Source of the DNA: Ruminococcaceae bacterium UBA866
GTDB lineage: Bacteria; Bacillota; Clostridia; Oscillospirales; Ruminococcaceae
Direction of reading: 5' to 3'
Length of the DNA: 7,328 bases
NCBI GenBank assembly: GCA_002295325.1
Contig: DBGA01000041.1
Coordinates: forward strand, 38,234 to 45,561
Shown here: positions 5,561 through 7,328 of the stretch, in pieces
Numbering within the stretch: the first letter of the stretch is position 1
Layout of the letters: each line of letters opens with the position of its first letter
Notes under the pieces: generated by a model
The model's database searches: none
Told to the model about the DNA's origin: nothing
What the model saw: only the letters and a program-made list of their open reading frames with translations
Translations under genes and position numbers: made by a program

Positions 5561-6232
5561 TCATTCCACCATATATCCAATTCCTTTTTTGGTTTTAATA
5601 AAACCAAAAAGTCCAGCATCCTCTAACTTTTTACGAAGTCTTGTCATATTAACTGTCAAGGTATTGTCGTCAATAAAGCTATCGCTTTTCCATAGTTTAA
5701 TCATAATGGCTTCACGAGAAACAACTCTGTCACAATTTTCAAGGAGTATTTGCAAAATCTTAAAGTCATTTTTGGTGAGTTCTATTTTTTCATCCTTGTA
5801 GCAAAGCGTATTATTGCTTAAATTGAGCATCACACCATTATGTTCAATGATATTCATCTGGTTACCGAATGAATAGGTTCTCCTCATTAGTGCCTGAGTT
5901 TTGGCGACAACAACATTTAAGTCAAATGGCTTTGCAATAAAGTCGTCACCACCCATATTCATTGCCATAACAATATTCATGTTGTCACTTGCAGAAGAAA
6001 TAAATATAATTGGAACTTTTGAAAGCTTACGGATTTCACTACACCAATGGTATCCGTTAAAAAAGGGCAAAGAGATATCAAGCAGTATAAGATGTGGCTC
6101 GTACTGCTTGAATATAGTCAAAATTTCTTTGAAATCTCTCACATATTCAGTTTCATAATCCCACTTTGAGAGATGCTTTGCAAGTGAGGTCGCAATCACC
6201 AAGTCATCCTCAACAATTAAAATTTTATACAT
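5561..6232 (-). CDS. BceR-type response regulator, OmpR/PhoB family
   Basis: Cytoplasmic DNA-binding regulator of 223 residues. The receiver domain (about 1-115) has the acidic pair E8-D9-D10, phosphoacceptor D52 in LILLDISLP, the switch residue S79 and K101 in AKPFD. The C-terminal winged helix (about 128-222) shows the OmpR pattern ELTKNDFKIL, the recognition helix region DDNTLTVNMTRLRKKLE and the ending KTKKGIGYMVE. The ATG at 6232 follows GGAGA at about 5 nt. It is first in a two-gene operon with the kinase. By family precedent it activates the transporter promoter through the inverted repeat at 4543-4560. No copy of that repeat is visible upstream of this gene, suggesting basal rather than autoregulated expression. 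A TATAAT at 6314-6309 is the best -10 upstream, but lacks a good -35. Confidence 0.94.
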   Translation of the reverse strand: MYKILIVEDDLVIATSLAKHLSKWDYETEYVRDFKEILTIFKQYEPHLILLDISLPFFNGYHWCSEIRKLSKVPIIFISSASDNMNIVMAMNMGGDDFIAKPFDLNVVVAKTQALMRRTYSFGNQMNIIEHNGVMLNLSNNTLCYKDEKIELTKNDFKILQILLENCDRVVSREAIMIKLWKSDSFIDDNTLTVNMTRLRKKLEDAGLFGFIKTKKGIGYMVE

Positions 6233-6370
6233 TTAGATCTCCAATCATTTTCATATAACTACTCTTTCTAAACATTTACTTAGTTTTTTATAGCTTAAGT
6301 TTACCATAATTATAATTTTAATTCCACATTATCGTTATTAACAAGTAAGAAGCGAGTATACAATGGAGAT

Positions 6371-6589
6371 TTGAGCTATCTACAAAAAACAGTTCACAAA
6401 AACAATAAATGCATTCCTCCTGTTACTGCTCATAGATGCGACACACTTATGGCAAACCTGCGCAGACTAAATAGTCATATTTACACTATTCAAAAGTTCA
6501 TAGGTCACAAACATATAAAAATGACTACCAAATTGTACGTTCATAAAGAGGAAGAAGAATTGAAAAAGGCTATGAAAAACGCTTTGTAA
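6371..6589 (+). pseudogene. Tyrosine recombinase (integrase) C-terminal remnant
   Basis: The open frame ending with TAA at 6589 encodes the tail of a phage-type integrase. Readable parts are VTAHR (a degenerate version of the HxLRHT box, shortened by about two residues), YTIQKFIGHKHIKMT (the usual IQxxLGHxxIxxT with the conserved GH) and KLYVHK, carrying the presumed catalytic Tyr, followed by a charged helix ending KKAMKNAL. The N-terminal core-binding domain and the first catalytic Arg are absent: upstream reading frames between 6233 and 6370 are closed and AT-rich. The TTG at 6371 is only the edge of the open frame, with no convincing ribosome binding site. It lies on the strand opposite to all neighbours, ~140 bp from the 3' end of a tRNA-Leu gene, a common integration target. 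It is probably the scar of a decayed mobile element and is non-functional. Confidence 0.7.
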
Positions 6590-6681
6590 CGCACAAATCA
6601 ACTTATTTATAGTAAAAAATGTTCGTAGTATATTGGTATTTAAAGAAATAATCACATTTCTGCCCAGTTAACACTCTTCTG

Positions 6682-6726
6682 CAAAAAATAAAAAAACACC
6701 GACAAACGTAGTGTTTATCGGTGTTT
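6682..6726 (-). terminator. Rho-independent terminator of the tRNA-Leu gene
   Basis: A near-perfect 14-bp hairpin (6726-6694), with arms AAACACCGATAAAC and GTTTGTCGGTGTTT (one T-G pair) and loop ACTAC. It is followed on the minus strand by TTTTTTT-A-TTTTTT. It begins 5 nt after the tRNA CCA end. There is no T-run in the plus direction. Confidence 0.93.
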
Positions 6727-6731
6727 ACAAT

Positions 6732-6817
6732 TGGTGCGAGAGAAGGGACTTGAACCCTCACAGGAAAACTCCCACTAGCACCTCAAGCTAGCGCGTCTGC
6801 CGTTCCGCCACCCTCGC
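6732..6817 (-). tRNA. tRNA-Leu (anticodon GAG)
   Basis: The RNA folds as a class II tRNA of 86 nt including an encoded CCA. The acceptor GCGAGGG pairs with CTCTCGC, with discriminator A. The anticodon stem CTAGC/GCTAG encloses loop TTGAGGT, giving anticodon GAG (6784-6782), which reads CUC and CUU Leu codons. A long variable arm follows, and the T-arm is GAGGG-TTCAAGT-CCCTT. Leucine identity agrees with the long variable arm and discriminator A. It is transcribed alone, from its own promoter to its own terminator. Confidence 0.96.
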
Positions 6818-6833
6818 ATTTAATCGCTATAAC

Positions 6834-6862
6834 ATTATAACAATTTCGAGCTGTGGTGTCAA
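6834..6862 (-). promoter_or_regulatory. Consensus sigma-A promoter of tRNA-Leu
   Basis: TTGACA (6862-6857) and TATAAT (6839-6834) are both perfect hexamers with 17-nt spacing. The predicted start is ~10 nt upstream of the tRNA 5' end. The -35 lies only 15 nt beyond the stop of the upstream flippase gene. Confidence 0.93.
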
Positions 6863-6877
6863 GCCTAAACCAAAGTA

Positions 6878-7328
6878 TTATTTAATATTACTTCTAGCAA
6901 ACACCTGTCTCATCCAACGAATATCTCGTTTTGTAATACACCGAAAAATAAATAGTAATAATATGTAAATTGAGGTTACAACGAGCATACACAATACTAC
7001 AGGGCATATGAACAACACTCTTGTAAATACACATGAGATTACAATTGAAATAACAGGTAATACTACCCATTCATACAATCTAAATCTAACTTCACTTACA
7101 ACAATAAGCCTATTTATACTTAGTGATGCATTGAAAATTGTACCTACATAAAGCATTATAATATATCCTTTTATCCCTAAAATAGGGACAAGTGAGTAGA
7201 TAATTATAACACGCATAAATGAATCTATGGTGTTATATTTCATTGAGCTTAGCTGTTGATTTAACCCTTTTAGTATGCTATCAACTATCTGATCGAGATA
7301 CATTAATGGTACAAGTGGTGCTAGAATT
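6878..7328 (-). CDS. SpoVB/MATE-type polysaccharide flippase, C-terminal fragment (5' end outside the window)
   Basis: The last ~149 codons of a polytopic membrane protein. The frame stays open to the window edge, with ILAPLVPL preceding the internal Met at 7303, so that Met is not the start. The stretch PLMYLDQIVDSILKGLNQQ, followed by GIKGYIIMLYVGTIFNASL and INRLIVV, matches the late transmembrane region of the stage V sporulation protein B family. That family lies in the MOP/MATE flippase superfamily and moves lipid-linked cell-wall or polysaccharide precursors across membranes. Hydrophobic segments follow at roughly FMRVIIIYSLVPIL, the GYIIMLY region, WVVLPVISIVIS and VVLCMLVVTSIYILLLF. 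It ends with a short basic tail (KRDIRWMRQVFARSNIK). A SpoVB homologue suits a spore-former, but relatives act in other polysaccharide pathways, so no symbol is given. Confidence 0.8.
   Translation of the reverse strand, partial: ILAPLVPLMYLDQIVDSILKGLNQQLSSMKYNTIDSFMRVIIIYSLVPILGIKGYIIMLYVGTIFNASLSINRLIVVSEVRFRLYEWVVLPVISIVISCVFTRVLFICPVVLCMLVVTSIYILLLFIFRCITKRDIRWMRQVFARSNIK

Noticed and set aside
5560..5619. N-terminal extension of the kinase to the ATG at 5619
   Set aside because: The extra 20 codons lie within the regulator's C-terminal coding region. The ATG at 5559 has a GGTGG site and the family-typical start.
5589..6158. Two plus-strand open frames (5589-5801 and 5901-6158) opposite the response regulator
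   Set aside because: Shadows of the well-supported regulator gene; no RBS or recognisable product.
6309..6337. Promoter for the response regulator gene
   Set aside because: TATAAT at 6314-6309 is present, but the hexamer 17 nt upstream (TAACGA) is a poor -35 and the surroundings are very AT-rich, so the match may be chance.
6467..6655. 62-codon minus-strand open frame opposite the integrase remnant
   Set aside because: Phe/Leu-rich low-complexity translation without RBS; the plus-strand frame has specific integrase motifs.
1..7328. CRISPR arrays, intact insertion sequences or large direct repeats
   Set aside because: None seen on reading both strands. The only repeats are short regulatory palindromes and hairpins.

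Overview
This window reads as chromosomal DNA from a low-GC, Gram-positive, probably endospore-forming member of the Clostridia. The pointers are AT-rich spacers, strong GGAGG ribosome binding sites, TTGACA/TATAAT promoters, a T-box riboswitch, a BceRSAB-type antimicrobial-peptide detoxification module and the C-terminal part of a SpoVB/MATE-type flippase. Genus cannot be fixed from the sequence. Nearly everything is on the minus strand, so transcription runs from high to low coordinates.

Right end (6682-7328): the last ~149 codons of a SpoVB-like membrane flippase, then a tRNA-Leu(GAG) gene with its own near-perfect promoter and a strong intrinsic terminator. Next to the tRNA, on the opposite strand (6371-6589), lies the decayed C-terminal end of a tyrosine recombinase, suggesting that a mobile element once integrated near this tRNA.

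Centre (1721-6232): a complete BceRSAB-type unit. An OmpR-family response regulator and an intramembrane-sensing histidine kinase (1 nt apart) are followed by a 115-nt regulatory gap carrying a perfect TTACA-N4-TGTAA inverted repeat. Then come an ABC ATPase and a 10-TM permease with a large extracytoplasmic domain, overlapping by 8 nt. By family precedent, the transporter acts as sensor and resistance pump, the kinase relays its signal, and the phosphorylated regulator activates the transporter promoter.

Left end (1-1492): a tryptophan-uptake operon of the trpXYZ type. A consensus promoter drives a T-box leader in which I could assign the specifier loop (UGG, Trp), the antiterminator and the competing terminator. 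It is followed by a 14-codon ORF with an excellent RBS and one Trp codon, then a lipoprotein substrate-binding protein and the first 28 codons of its permease. The operon would be induced when uncharged tRNA-Trp accumulates. Between this operon and the Bce module is a short decayed Phd/YefM-type antitoxin fragment.

I found no CRISPR array, intact insertion sequence or clearly unprecedented system. The best candidates for a second look are the Trp-containing mini-ORF behind the Trp T-box, the phased Bce-type operator, and the two gene remnants. Two genes probably start at non-ATG codons (GTG at 1066, TTG at 3691), shorter than their longest open frames.
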